From Thiofilum flexile DSM 14609 (GTDB taxonomy: Bacteria; Pseudomonadota; Gammaproteobacteria; Thiotrichales; Thiotrichaceae), in NCBI RefSeq assembly GCF_000380185.1, contig NZ_KB904769.1, forward strand, positions 114,002 to 178,001: a DNA stretch of 64,000 nt, given 5' to 3'. Every line of letters begins with the position of its first letter. The stretch's first letter is position 1. The notes under the pieces are model-generated. The model was not told where the DNA came from, did not search any database, and worked only from the letters and a program-made list of their open reading frames with translations. This document shows positions 24,737 through 33,793 of the stretch, piece by piece. The position numbers and the translations under genes are program-made.

Positions 24737-24795
24737 TTATACTACGGGTTTTAACGGATAACCTCTATTATACTAACCCTCTTAGCCCAGCAATA

Positions 24796-25521
24796 TTATT
24801 GCTTAAACTCAGCTAATTCAGTGCTTAATTGATGATATAGCAGGTTAATCCACTCCATTTCTTCAGTGTGGGTATAGTTGGGGTTTAGGCGAAAATCGGT
24901 AGGGCTGATAATGATTTTGGTTTTTGTGGGTGCGATGAGAGCAGAAAGAGTGAATAACTCTTCAGCCACTGTATTACCCATTGCTAAGCACCCAATTGAA
25001 ACGGAGCTGCCATGAATCATAATATCGCCACCTAATTGATCTCTGCCCTCTAAACGAGCCATTTCCTGATCAAAACTATTCGGGTAGCTGACTCGAATAG
25101 CGAGATGATAGCGGCTATTAGGGTTTAATAACGCTGACTGGTAAATACCCTCTGGTACTTGGCGATCTCCCTCTCTAAGCTTTGGCCCTAACTTTCCGCT
25201 CATTTGCACAATAGGGTAGGCGCGAATAAATACCCATGATGCTGTTTCAGGTGAGCGAGCATAAACCTCTAATTGGGCCGTATCTTTAAAGGCAAGATAA
25301 GCCACTTCTGTAGGAGGATAGTTAACCTTTGCTAACTCAAAATAAGGTCTTAATCGACTCGCAACGCTGCTACCGTATTGCTCTAGTCGTTCTTCAACGG
25401 TGTATCCGCCGCGCATCTTTGTATAAATATACTCAATAGTAGTTCGGGTAGGCTCATATGCTAAGGCACATAGGATAGTAATGGCTGTGAGTGAAAGGGT
25501 TATTAGGGTCTTTGTTCGCAT
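24796..25521 (-). CDS. YafK-like L,D-transpeptidase family protein (YkuD domain)
   Basis: The protein (241 aa) has an N-terminal signal or anchor segment (TLITLSLTAITILCALAY) and a YkuD catalytic domain. The active-site motif IMIHGSSVSIGCLAMG contains H170 and C178. The ending of the motif (GCLAMG) and the length fit the YafK (DpaA) branch, in which the E. coli enzyme releases the Braun lipoprotein from peptidoglycan; other branches build 3-3 crosslinks. Which reaction applies is inferred. It is a single minus-strand gene, preceded by the long palindrome at 25540-25607. Confidence 0.82.
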   Translation of the reverse strand: MRTKTLITLSLTAITILCALAYEPTRTTIEYIYTKMRGGYTVEERLEQYGSSVASRLRPYFELAKVNYPPTEVAYLAFKDTAQLEVYARSPETASWVFIRAYPIVQMSGKLGPKLREGDRQVPEGIYQSALLNPNSRYHLAIRVSYPNSFDQEMARLEGRDQLGGDIMIHGSSVSIGCLAMGNTVAEELFTLSALIAPTKTKIIISPTDFRLNPNYTHTEEMEWINLLYHQLSTELAEFKQ

Positions 25522-25539
25522 TGGCTATCCATATAGAGT

Positions 25540-25607
25540 ACTCGGCCTATGTTGATTAGGTGATGGGCTTACGGTTGTATACCCATCGCCCTTAACATAG
25601 GCCGAGT
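25540..25607 (-). terminator. Long interrupted palindrome between two minus-strand genes
   Basis: ACTCGGCCTATGTT (25540-25553) pairs perfectly with AACATAGGCCGAGT (25594-25607). After an asymmetric internal loop, GATGGG (25562-25567) pairs with CCCATC (25582-25587). It lies 22 bp after the stop of the 25630-27213 gene and 18 bp before the start codon of the L,D-transpeptidase. There is no T-tract. It is probably a terminator or processing site. Confidence 0.65.
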
Positions 25608-25629
25608 TTCATAGCGTTATAACACTACT

Positions 25630-27213
25630 CTAGAAGCGTTGAATCGCCTGTAGTTTAGGTGCTTGATTATCCGGTTGACGGATATGTTCTTTCATACCCC
25701 AGAAACCAAAAAAGGCATGGGGACGTGGAGAAGAGAACGCCACAAATAACTGCCCACCCGCTTGTTTAAAGCCTTGTAATAGTTGGGTATAGGCTTGAGC
25801 CATACGTGGATCTTTATTGGCTCCTGATAACAAGGGGTTAGGGTATTGCATACGTGACTTAGTGCCATAGTGTACAAGATGCTGCCCACCTTCATAGGCT
25901 ACTAAATGTACTTTATACGGGGCAATTAGTTCCGCATGTTTTTGGACTTGCCTGAGCGTCGCTGCAATACCATAAGGCTGTTTGGGGTCATTCAGTAGTG
26001 CAAATACATCATCGACGGTTTTTATTTGCATTAAGCTATCTTGATTCGCATAAAAATACGGAGCAATAGCAAACACATCGGTATTTTTATAAACATCATC
26101 CGGCTTTAAAAAAAACGGAGTTAAATCCGGGCGACCTGACCAGCCCCCAATGACGCGCACTAAGCGTTGTGTACCGTGAAAGGCTTGTTCAAACATTTGG
26201 AAAATTTGTTTACTACGTCTACCATAGTAATTAATCCCCGCCATAATAGGATCTTTAGCTAAGCCTTGTTGTGCTCCCATTTGACGCACATATTTAGCTT
26301 GGGAAAAGGCCTCATTCCACGCCTCATTGGTGTATTCCACATAGGCTTTGAGATTAGGGCGTAAATTAGCAGCGACATAGGCGGCATATTGCTGCACTAA
26401 TTGATCATTGGCGCGGTGGGGGATATTAAACCACGCATTCGCATTTAAGGTATTAGCGAGCTGTACCATCACTTCAAGTGGTACACCCCGTCTGCCTTCT
26501 TTACCCCCCCAGGTGGCATTTTGCACATTAGGCATTTGCTGCCATGTTTGGATGTCATTACGGGTAATACCGGACATATTCATAAAGCGTAATAGCTTGA
26601 ATTGGCGCATGAAATTGAGATAGTCGGGATTGAATAAAACCGTATCGGCATGATCCGCAAAACTCAAATAACTGCCCCCCCCGCAAGCGGTGGCATTCGG
26701 TACGGCCTTAAAAGGATTGCCATGGCAAATGCCGCCGGGCATAGTGATTTGAATATTCCGAATCGGGTCTCTAGGGTCAGATTGAGTAATAACTAACGCC
26801 GCATTGATTTCATTAGCCGCATTAGGGACTAGTTCAAGGATATCTTGATTAGCGCCGCGCTTAACAACCTTGACATCCTCTTGATAGTTAAGCACCCCTT
26901 TGCCCTGATAGCGCACGGTGTATAGCCCTTTAGGAAAGGCATCATAAGGTATCCAGCGAATAAAATAGGTGCCCGCCTGCCCCCCATTGAGGTTGCGTAC
27001 CCAGCCGAGATTGTCTAATTGAATATTGCCTTTGGTATAGCTGGAGTCTTTAAAGGGTTCGGATGTTTTAAATAAATCCACGAAAGGAAGGCTAGCATCG
27101 AAGTGAGTCGATTCATTGGTATTAATGCCAATAAACGGACTGGCTGCCTGAAGCGGAGTGGTAAAGCCCATTACCACTAGAGAGGAAAGGATAGCCCACT
27201 GTTTTAATTGCAT
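25630..27213 (-). CDS. Secreted GH-A-like protein ('cellulose-binding protein' family)
   Basis: The protein (527 aa) has a signal peptide (MQLKQWAILSSLVVMGFTTP, cleavage after LQAA). Residues about 25-170 form a beta-rich N-terminal domain. The remainder resembles a TIM-barrel glycosidase of clan GH-A: KLLRFMNMSG, then YVEYTNEAWN with the Asn-Glu pair expected of an acid/base, and HLVAYEGGQHL with a Glu in the nucleophile position. Relatives are usually labelled cellulose-binding proteins. The substrate is unknown. It is transcribed alone. Confidence 0.68.
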   Translation of the reverse strand: MQLKQWAILSSLVVMGFTTPLQAASPFIGINTNESTHFDASLPFVDLFKTSEPFKDSSYTKGNIQLDNLGWVRNLNGGQAGTYFIRWIPYDAFPKGLYTVRYQGKGVLNYQEDVKVVKRGANQDILELVPNAANEINAALVITQSDPRDPIRNIQITMPGGICHGNPFKAVPNATACGGGSYLSFADHADTVLFNPDYLNFMRQFKLLRFMNMSGITRNDIQTWQQMPNVQNATWGGKEGRRGVPLEVMVQLANTLNANAWFNIPHRANDQLVQQYAAYVAANLRPNLKAYVEYTNEAWNEAFSQAKYVRQMGAQQGLAKDPIMAGINYYGRRSKQIFQMFEQAFHGTQRLVRVIGGWSGRPDLTPFFLKPDDVYKNTDVFAIAPYFYANQDSLMQIKTVDDVFALLNDPKQPYGIAATLRQVQKHAELIAPYKVHLVAYEGGQHLVHYGTKSRMQYPNPLLSGANKDPRMAQAYTQLLQGFKQAGGQLFVAFSSPRPHAFFGFWGMKEHIRQPDNQAPKLQAIQRF

Positions 27214-27542
27214 TGAAGTTCTCTTGGTTTAATTGATTAAAACGTGCGCAGTATAGCAAGGTATGTTGAGTACTTTAATGCCTTAAGCATCTACACCCTA
27301 GCATTAAGCTAAAAATAGTGGGTGTCATTGCCTACCACTGGGCTGTGGGAAGATAGTTTTGGGCTTGCTGTGCTTGATGCGCGTTTGAGTAGGGCAATGT
27401 ATTTGATGGTCAGAACAGACAGAGTAAGTTGGTGATGATAGCAATATCATGTTTTATCACTAGATATCACTAAATGATCAATAGCGATAATTGGTAAAGT
27501 TGCTAGACTGGTCATCATTCAAATTAAGCGGAGATATTCAAA
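27214..27542. other. Intergenic region upstream of the duplicated small-protein gene
   Basis: About 330 bp between divergent genes. It is AT-rich towards the right end, with short interrupted repeats of ATCACTA/ATATCA type around 27447-27480. Apart from the ribosome site GGAG at 27530 I can support no specific element. Confidence 0.4.
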
Positions 27543-27857
27543 ATGAGTAAACAAAACGATCATAATTCAGATATAAATAACCCTAATAAAGGTACTCCAG
27601 GTACTAACAAAACTTATGATAAAAACCAGGGCAACAGAGGGTGGCAAATGAATCCTCAAAACCCAGCAAATACTGGTCTTGAGCAGAAAAAAACGGAGAC
27701 ATCTAAAATGAACAAGCAAAACGATCATAATTCAGATATAAATAACCCTAATAAAGGTACTCCAGGTACTAACAAAACTTATGATAAAAACCAAGGCAAT
27801 AGAGGATGGCAAATGAATCCTCAAAATCCAGCAAATATTGGTCGTAAGCAGAAAAAG
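27530..27857 (+). repeat. 165-bp direct tandem duplication including a ribosome site and start codon
   Basis: Unit 1 (27530-27694) and unit 2 (27695-27857) begin with GGAGATATTCAAAATG and GGAGACATCTAAAATG and stay nearly identical through the coding part. The period is 165 bp, which is 55 codons, so the second copy stays in frame with the first. Confidence 0.9.
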
Positions 27858-27860
27858 TAG
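27543..27860 (+). CDS. Small hydrophilic protein made of two fused copies
   Basis: The 105-aa product consists of two nearly identical 50-aa units joined by about five linker residues. Each unit reads KQNDHNSDINNPNKGTPGTN, then KTYDKNQGNRGWQMNPQNPA. It is rich in Asn, Gly, Gln and Lys, lacks hydrophobic segments, and is probably disordered, reminiscent of small stress- or desiccation-type hydrophilic proteins; no function can be assigned. The duplicated DNA includes the ribosome site and ATG, so unit 2 could also be translated alone from ATG 27708. In unit 1 the codons that should end the gene read AAA-AAA-ACG, where unit 2 has AAA-AAG-TAG. Confidence 0.75.
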   Translation: MSKQNDHNSDINNPNKGTPGTNKTYDKNQGNRGWQMNPQNPANTGLEQKKTETSKMNKQNDHNSDINNPNKGTPGTNKTYDKNQGNRGWQMNPQNPANIGRKQKK

Positions 27861-27873
27861 GTGATAATAAAGG

Positions 27874-27900
27874 AAGAGATCTGATCGATCTCTTTCTTTC
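27874..27900 (+). terminator. Terminator after the duplicated gene
   Basis: AAGAGATC (27874-27881) pairs with GATCTCTT (27887-27894), followed by TCTTTC. It ends 6 bp before the first start codon of the HTH gene, so that gene may depend on read-through. Confidence 0.6.
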
Positions 27901-27905
27901 TGCAT

Positions 27906-28601
27906 ATGGATGAAATAATGTCAGATAGTAAAAACTCGAAGAAAAGAGTGTTTAAGTGGACACGTGAGCTTGTCCGCTTTGCTATTAATGATGGCAAGAC
28001 TCAGCAAGAAATAGCTAAATTATGTCGAACACAGCAGTCAATTGTTAGTGCTTGGTATACAGGTTCTAAACAAGGTACGGAGCAACAGCTTAAGCCTTTA
28101 TTGGATGAATATGGGCATAGACTAAGGAGAAATACATTTAAGGTATACTGGTTTTTAGACACTGAAACTATGCAAAGAACCATTTATCGAGTAGAGGGAA
28201 AAGTAATCTTATCACAGGCTTTTTATGATCTTAGACGAGATTATCGTGGCAAACTAATAAAAAAAATTCCAGAGTTCAAACTTGTTATCCATCATCAAGG
28301 AGGGCAAAATTTTGTAATCATCCATCAATGTAGGCTTAAATTCAAAGCTACAAACGAAGAGCTTGAGCATAGTGTTGAGGACGCTATATGGTCTTCTTAT
28401 CATATACTTAATTGCATGGATGTAAACACATTGCTAAAACATGTAGATGATTATGCAAATCAACAGCTTGCTAAATATCCAAGTGACGCAAATACACTTC
28501 CATTTTTGATAAGGCGAGCACTATTAAATCATGGTATTCCCATTGATGATATAAAAGAGTATCCTTTAGTTGATAATTTAAAACCCCCAATAGGTACATG
28601 A
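27906..28601 (+). CDS. Helix-turn-helix domain protein of unknown function
   Basis: The protein (231 aa from ATG 27906; 227 from ATG 27918) has an N-terminal Cro/C1-like HTH at about residues 20-60: FAINDGKTQQEIAKLCRTQQ followed by SIVSAWYTGS. This is the classic two-helix pattern with Q and S at the contact positions. The C-terminal 150 residues contain no domain I recognise and no membrane segment. The lower GC content and the position next to a duplicated gene and structured intergenic DNA suggest accessory material. Neither start has a clear ribosome site. Confidence 0.65.
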   Translation: MDEIMSDSKNSKKRVFKWTRELVRFAINDGKTQQEIAKLCRTQQSIVSAWYTGSKQGTEQQLKPLLDEYGHRLRRNTFKVYWFLDTETMQRTIYRVEGKVILSQAFYDLRRDYRGKLIKKIPEFKLVIHHQGGQNFVIIHQCRLKFKATNEELEHSVEDAIWSSYHILNCMDVNTLLKHVDDYANQQLAKYPSDANTLPFLIRRALLNHGIPIDDIKEYPLVDNLKPPIGT

Positions 28602-28713
28602 GCACCTTAATGCTCAGTTATACAGGCAGAAAGCCCTTAGACTTAAGTACTTAAATGAGAATAGCCACGTGTAAAGCCTTTTGCTTGCACGATGCGATTA
28701 AGTCATTTCGGAA

Positions 28714-28872
28714 TTCACAACCGTTGCTTTATCTTTGAGGCTAGGAGAAAGGGAGACCGATTAGCCGAATCACCGTTGTGAAAAATGGGTATGGGGTGGG
28801 ATGATATCCAAGCCGCTAGATTTCTAGCCGCTTGGGTATGTTTTTTTAGAAAAATAAATATCATACCCATTT
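28714..28872 (+). other. Structured intergenic region, candidate small RNA or palindromic element
   Basis: The 357-bp gap between the HTH gene and thiG holds stacked pairings. TTCACAAC (28714-28721) pairs with GTTGTGAA (28775-28782), enclosing GGCTA/TAGCC (28739-28743, 28762-28766). Directly adjoining, AAATGGGTATG (28783-28793) pairs with CATACCCATTT (28862-28872), enclosing a 12-bp hairpin with a T7 run. The purine-rich AGGAGAAAGGGAG lies in the first loop. No protein is encoded. The left part of the gap (28602-28713) shows nothing definite. Confidence 0.4.
28808..28847 (+). terminator. Rho-independent terminator-like hairpin
   Basis: CCAAGCCGCTAG (28808-28819) pairs with CTAGCCGCTTGG (28824-28835) with one mismatch and an ATTT loop, followed by GTATGTTTTTTT. 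It is over 200 bp beyond the HTH gene stop codon, so it may end a separate short transcript. Confidence 0.65.
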
Positions 28873-28958
28873 GCTTGGTATGTTTATCAAACTCCTATCT
28901 AATCTAAAAAGCCTTATAAGTCAGTAGATTGACCTAAGGATAGAAAATTGGGGGGTAG

Positions 28959-29735
28959 CTAATGCCCCAACCAAAACGGCGTACCTAATATGGGGGTGCT
29001 GGGTTGGGCTAAATCTTGCTCTGGCATCAGACCAGCCTCAAATCCGGCACGTCCGGCTTGTACGGCATAATTAAACCCTTGCGCCATTTGTATAGGGTGA
29101 TGCGCTTTAGCAATAGCGGTATTGAGCAGTACCCCATCAAAACCTAATTCCATGGCTTGAGCTGCATGTGAGGGTGCGCCTAGTCCAGCATCCACAATCA
29201 AGGTTAAGTCTGGAAAGCGAGCGCGTAAGGTTTTGAGTGCATAAGGATTAATCAAACCCTTGCCAGTTCCAATCGGTGCGCCCCACGGCATCAGAATACG
29301 GCAACCTGCATCGACCAAGCGTTGACACAATACTAGATCATCGGTGCAATAGGGAAACACCTCAAAACCCTCTTTAATCAAAGCAGTAGCCGCTTCGACT
29401 AGACCAAAAGGATCAGGCTGTAGGGTATAATCATCCCCAATCACTTCCAGTTTAATCCAGTGAGTGCCAAACACTTCCCGCGCCATGTGTGCGGTAGTAA
29501 TCGCTTCTTTAGCAGAATAACAACCGGCGGTATTGGGGAGAATCAAACGCTTTAAAGCTTTAAGTTCACTCCAAAAGGCTTGCCCTGCGGTATTTTGGCG
29601 GCGCAATGATACTGTAACGACCTCGGCTCCAGAGGCCACAATACTGTCTTGCATGGTAGTCAGCGCGGGATAGAGCGCTGTACCGATTAGTAAGCGGCTA
29701 TTTAAGGTCTGATCCGCTAATTGCCAAGTACTCAT
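28959..29735 (-). CDS. thiG: Thiazole synthase
   Basis: ThiG forms the thiazole phosphate carboxylate ring from DXP, dehydroglycine and the thiocarboxylate on ThiS. The 258-aa TIM-barrel protein shows [59 protein letters not shown] and [18 protein letters not shown], all family signatures, with the Lys that forms the Schiff base in WIKLE. It is the last gene of the thiC-thiO-thiS-thiG operon, 1 bp after thiS. Confidence 0.96.
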   Translation of the reverse strand: MSTWQLADQTLNSRLLIGTALYPALTTMQDSIVASGAEVVTVSLRRQNTAGQAFWSELKALKRLILPNTAGCYSAKEAITTAHMAREVFGTHWIKLEVIGDDYTLQPDPFGLVEAATALIKEGFEVFPYCTDDLVLCQRLVDAGCRILMPWGAPIGTGKGLINPYALKTLRARFPDLTLIVDAGLGAPSHAAQAMELGFDGVLLNTAIAKAHHPIQMAQGFNYAVQAGRAGFEAGLMPEQDLAQPSTPILGTPFWLGH

Positions 29736-29736
29736 A

Positions 29737-29943
29737 TTAACCTCCTACATTAGGGCTAAGCACTTCAATACTATCGCCTTGTTTTAGCGTAGTTTTCGTA
29801 TATTGTTGGCGTGGCACAAATACCCCATTAATAGCCACAGCAAAGGGTAGATCAATATTTTCTAAATACTCGGCAAGTATTTGATCCAGTAATGTATTCG
29901 CATGGGCTTGTATGGTCTCACCGTTAAGCGTGAGGGTTAACAT
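29737..29943 (-). CDS. thiS: Sulfur carrier protein ThiS
   Basis: ThiS (68 aa) is a ubiquitin-like sulfur carrier, and the C-terminal Gly-Gly (SPNVGG) is adenylated and thiocarboxylated. The start [12 protein letters not shown] and the central [13 protein letters not shown] are typical. It overlaps thiO by 7 bp and precedes thiG by 1 bp. The adenylating enzyme ThiF is not encoded in this operon and must be elsewhere. Confidence 0.94.
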   Translation of the reverse strand: MLTLTLNGETIQAHANTLLDQILAEYLENIDLPFAVAINGVFVPRQQYTKTTLKQGDSIEVLSPNVGG

Positions 29944-30974
29944 AGGGCATACTCCAATTGTTGCTCAAGCTGATAGGCTATTTCAGGGCTCAATAGTATA
30001 CCATGTCGATATAAGCCATTGGCACGTAGGAGGCCACGTTCTACCTGAAGATGGGGTGCATGGTCGGGCAAGGTGGGGCGGCAGTTAGTACGCAGCGCTA
30101 CAATCCGCGCCTCAGCAAAGCCACTATGAATACTATAGGCAGCACTTAATAATTCCAAGGCCGAGCGTACACTAATGGGGCTAGAGTCTTCACTCTCAAT
30201 TTGAGTCGCACCAATCACATAATGATGATGAGGGCGGGGCACAATATAAAGCGCATAACGCGGATGCAACAGGCGCACGAGGCAGTTTAACTCCACCTCA
30301 GGGGCGAATACCTCAATCACTTCACCGCGCACCCCACGGAAACCTTGCCAAGCCTCTTTTGCACCGAGGCCGCGCGTATCCACCACACAATCAAAAGTAT
30401 AGGTATGGTGTGGGGTCTGAAGCGTATAGGCACTAAGTGTCGTGATGGGTGAGGACTCATGCCATTCTACACCGGCCTCTAGTAGCTTGGTCGCTAAGGC
30501 ATGCATAACTTCGTGTGGGTTGACCCATTGCTCTTGTGGAAACCAAAGTGCTTTACGAAAGCGCTCTGCTAATTCGGGCTGTAAGTCTTTGAGTGCAGCA
30601 TAGTCTAAATGCTCCGCTTGAGCCGAAGCACGAGCAGCATGATGCTGCAGTACTTGATTAAATTGTGCGAGGCTAGCCGTGTCTTGTGGATGCGCGACGA
30701 CTAAGCAGCCACCGCGATTTAAGGTCACTAACCCTGTTAGTGACTCCGCTAAACTAGTCCAACGTGACAATGCACTTAGCTCTAATTCAAACACAGCGTT
30801 TGAGGCTTCGAGTTCCGTGTGGGGGGTCAGCATACCGGCTGCTGTCCACACTGCACCTTGATTACCGTGCTTACTGTCACTATCAAATAGGCTAACCTTA
30901 AAACCCGCTTGTACTAAACGCCAAGCGAGTACTCGACCTAAGATACCTGCACCTGCAATTCCAATGCTAGGCAT
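29937..30974 (-). CDS. thiO: Glycine oxidase ThiO
   Basis: ThiO is an FAD enzyme that oxidises glycine to dehydroglycine with oxygen, supplying the aerobic thiazole route instead of ThiH. The 345-aa protein has the dinucleotide-binding motif GIAGAGILGRVLAWRLVQAG, then WTAAGMLTPHTE, RGVRGEVIEV, YIVPRPHHHYVIGATQ and a C-terminal NGLYRHGILLSPEIA, as in DAO-family oxidases. It starts 2 bp after thiC ends. Its presence implies an oxygen-using lifestyle. Confidence 0.92.
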   Translation of the reverse strand: MPSIGIAGAGILGRVLAWRLVQAGFKVSLFDSDSKHGNQGAVWTAAGMLTPHTELEASNAVFELELSALSRWTSLAESLTGLVTLNRGGCLVVAHPQDTASLAQFNQVLQHHAARASAQAEHLDYAALKDLQPELAERFRKALWFPQEQWVNPHEVMHALATKLLEAGVEWHESSPITTLSAYTLQTPHHTYTFDCVVDTRGLGAKEAWQGFRGVRGEVIEVFAPEVELNCLVRLLHPRYALYIVPRPHHHYVIGATQIESEDSSPISVRSALELLSAAYSIHSGFAEARIVALRTNCRPTLPDHAPHLQVERGLLRANGLYRHGILLSPEIAYQLEQQLEYALC

Positions 30975-30976
30975 GT

Positions 30977-32897
<1,921 letters not shown>

Positions 32898-32903
32898 GCG
32901 AGG

Positions 32904-32933
32904 ATTGTAAGCACAGATCGGGGTGCTTGTCAC
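32904..32933 (-). promoter_or_regulatory. Sigma-70-type promoter for thiC
   Basis: On the minus strand, GTGACA (-35, 32928-32933) and TACAAT (-10, 32904-32909) are separated by 18 bp, each 5 of 6 to consensus. Transcription would start near 32897, exactly at the 5' edge of the TPP aptamer. Confidence 0.7.
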
Positions 32934-32949
32934 GCAGGTTTGACGGTAT

Positions 32950-33483
32950 CTACATTAAACCATTGGGATACTGCTCTCTAACAAAGCGTTCAAATGCTTC
33001 AGTATACGCAGAACCACCTGAACCCCATGATTTAGACACCATCATGGCTGTAAAACCAGGGCCTTTTGGTACATAGTTGGAGGCTTCAAAATCATCAGCT
33101 AATGACTTGAGCGCTCCAATGGAGTATTGCTGATTATTAATCGTCACTATGTCTGAGTTATTCAATACTTTATTTTGTGATGGATCGAAAGGAAAGGGGA
33201 AGGGGAGTGGGACTTCTCCAATCGTTGTACCTACACTGGCGGGGCCAATTTGAACAGGCTCTTGTGGGGCGGACGTTATGGTTTGTTTCGGTGGGTTTCC
33301 TTGTAATGATTTAATCAGATTCATTAATAGGGAAATAAGTGATTGTAATTGATCAGCACTAATAGGGTTTGGTTTAATAGTTTTGTTCGGACCAATATTA
33401 GGATTAGAGCTATGAATTCCTCTATTGGCAATGGGGGTAGTGCTAACCAAGGTAATAGAAGGGTAAACCATGCTAGTCATCAT
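32950..33483 (-). CDS. Hypothetical protein with a Pro-rich centre
   Basis: The protein (177 aa from ATG 33483) is not recognised. It has no signal peptide or membrane helix. Residues about 40-60 (ISADQLQSLISLLMNLIKSL) form a likely amphipathic helix, a PLPFPFPFDP stretch follows, and the C terminus (VTINNQQYSIGALKSLADDF, then EAFERFVREQYP) looks folded. AAGGA lies 6 nt before ATG 33483; a second ATG follows at 33480. It precedes the thiC promoter on the same strand but is probably separate. An inverted repeat at 32882-32928 could terminate its transcript. Confidence 0.6.
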   Translation of the reverse strand: MMTSMVYPSITLVSTTPIANRGIHSSNPNIGPNKTIKPNPISADQLQSLISLLMNLIKSLQGNPPKQTITSAPQEPVQIGPASVGTTIGEVPLPFPFPFDPSQNKVLNNSDIVTINNQQYSIGALKSLADDFEASNYVPKGPGFTAMMVSKSWGSGGSAYTEAFERFVREQYPNGLM

Positions 33484-33793
33484 CTTTTTCCTTAAAATAC
33501 TATCTTTCACCCTTAATAATGTAGGTTATTGGTGAAATAGATAAAGGTGGGGCGAGATAGAGGGGGAGGTTGTAGGGATAGGTGGGCTATATAAATCTGT
33601 TAATAATTTTAATAGTTATATTTTATAGATCAAGGCTTTATATAGGATAGCTACCTATTAGTGGCTCTTAGGTTAAATCCTACTTGGCCTAGTTAGGATT
33701 CTATTTCTATGGGATAAATCCCTTTTCTTTACACTTTCGCAGGTTACACTAACAGGCTGCGTGCTGTTGTTTTTTAATAAGGCTAACTATTTC

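Noticed and set aside
24564-28958. Integrated phage or genomic island
   Set aside because: The stretch looks accessory, but no integrase, attachment repeats, tRNA junction or phage gene was found.
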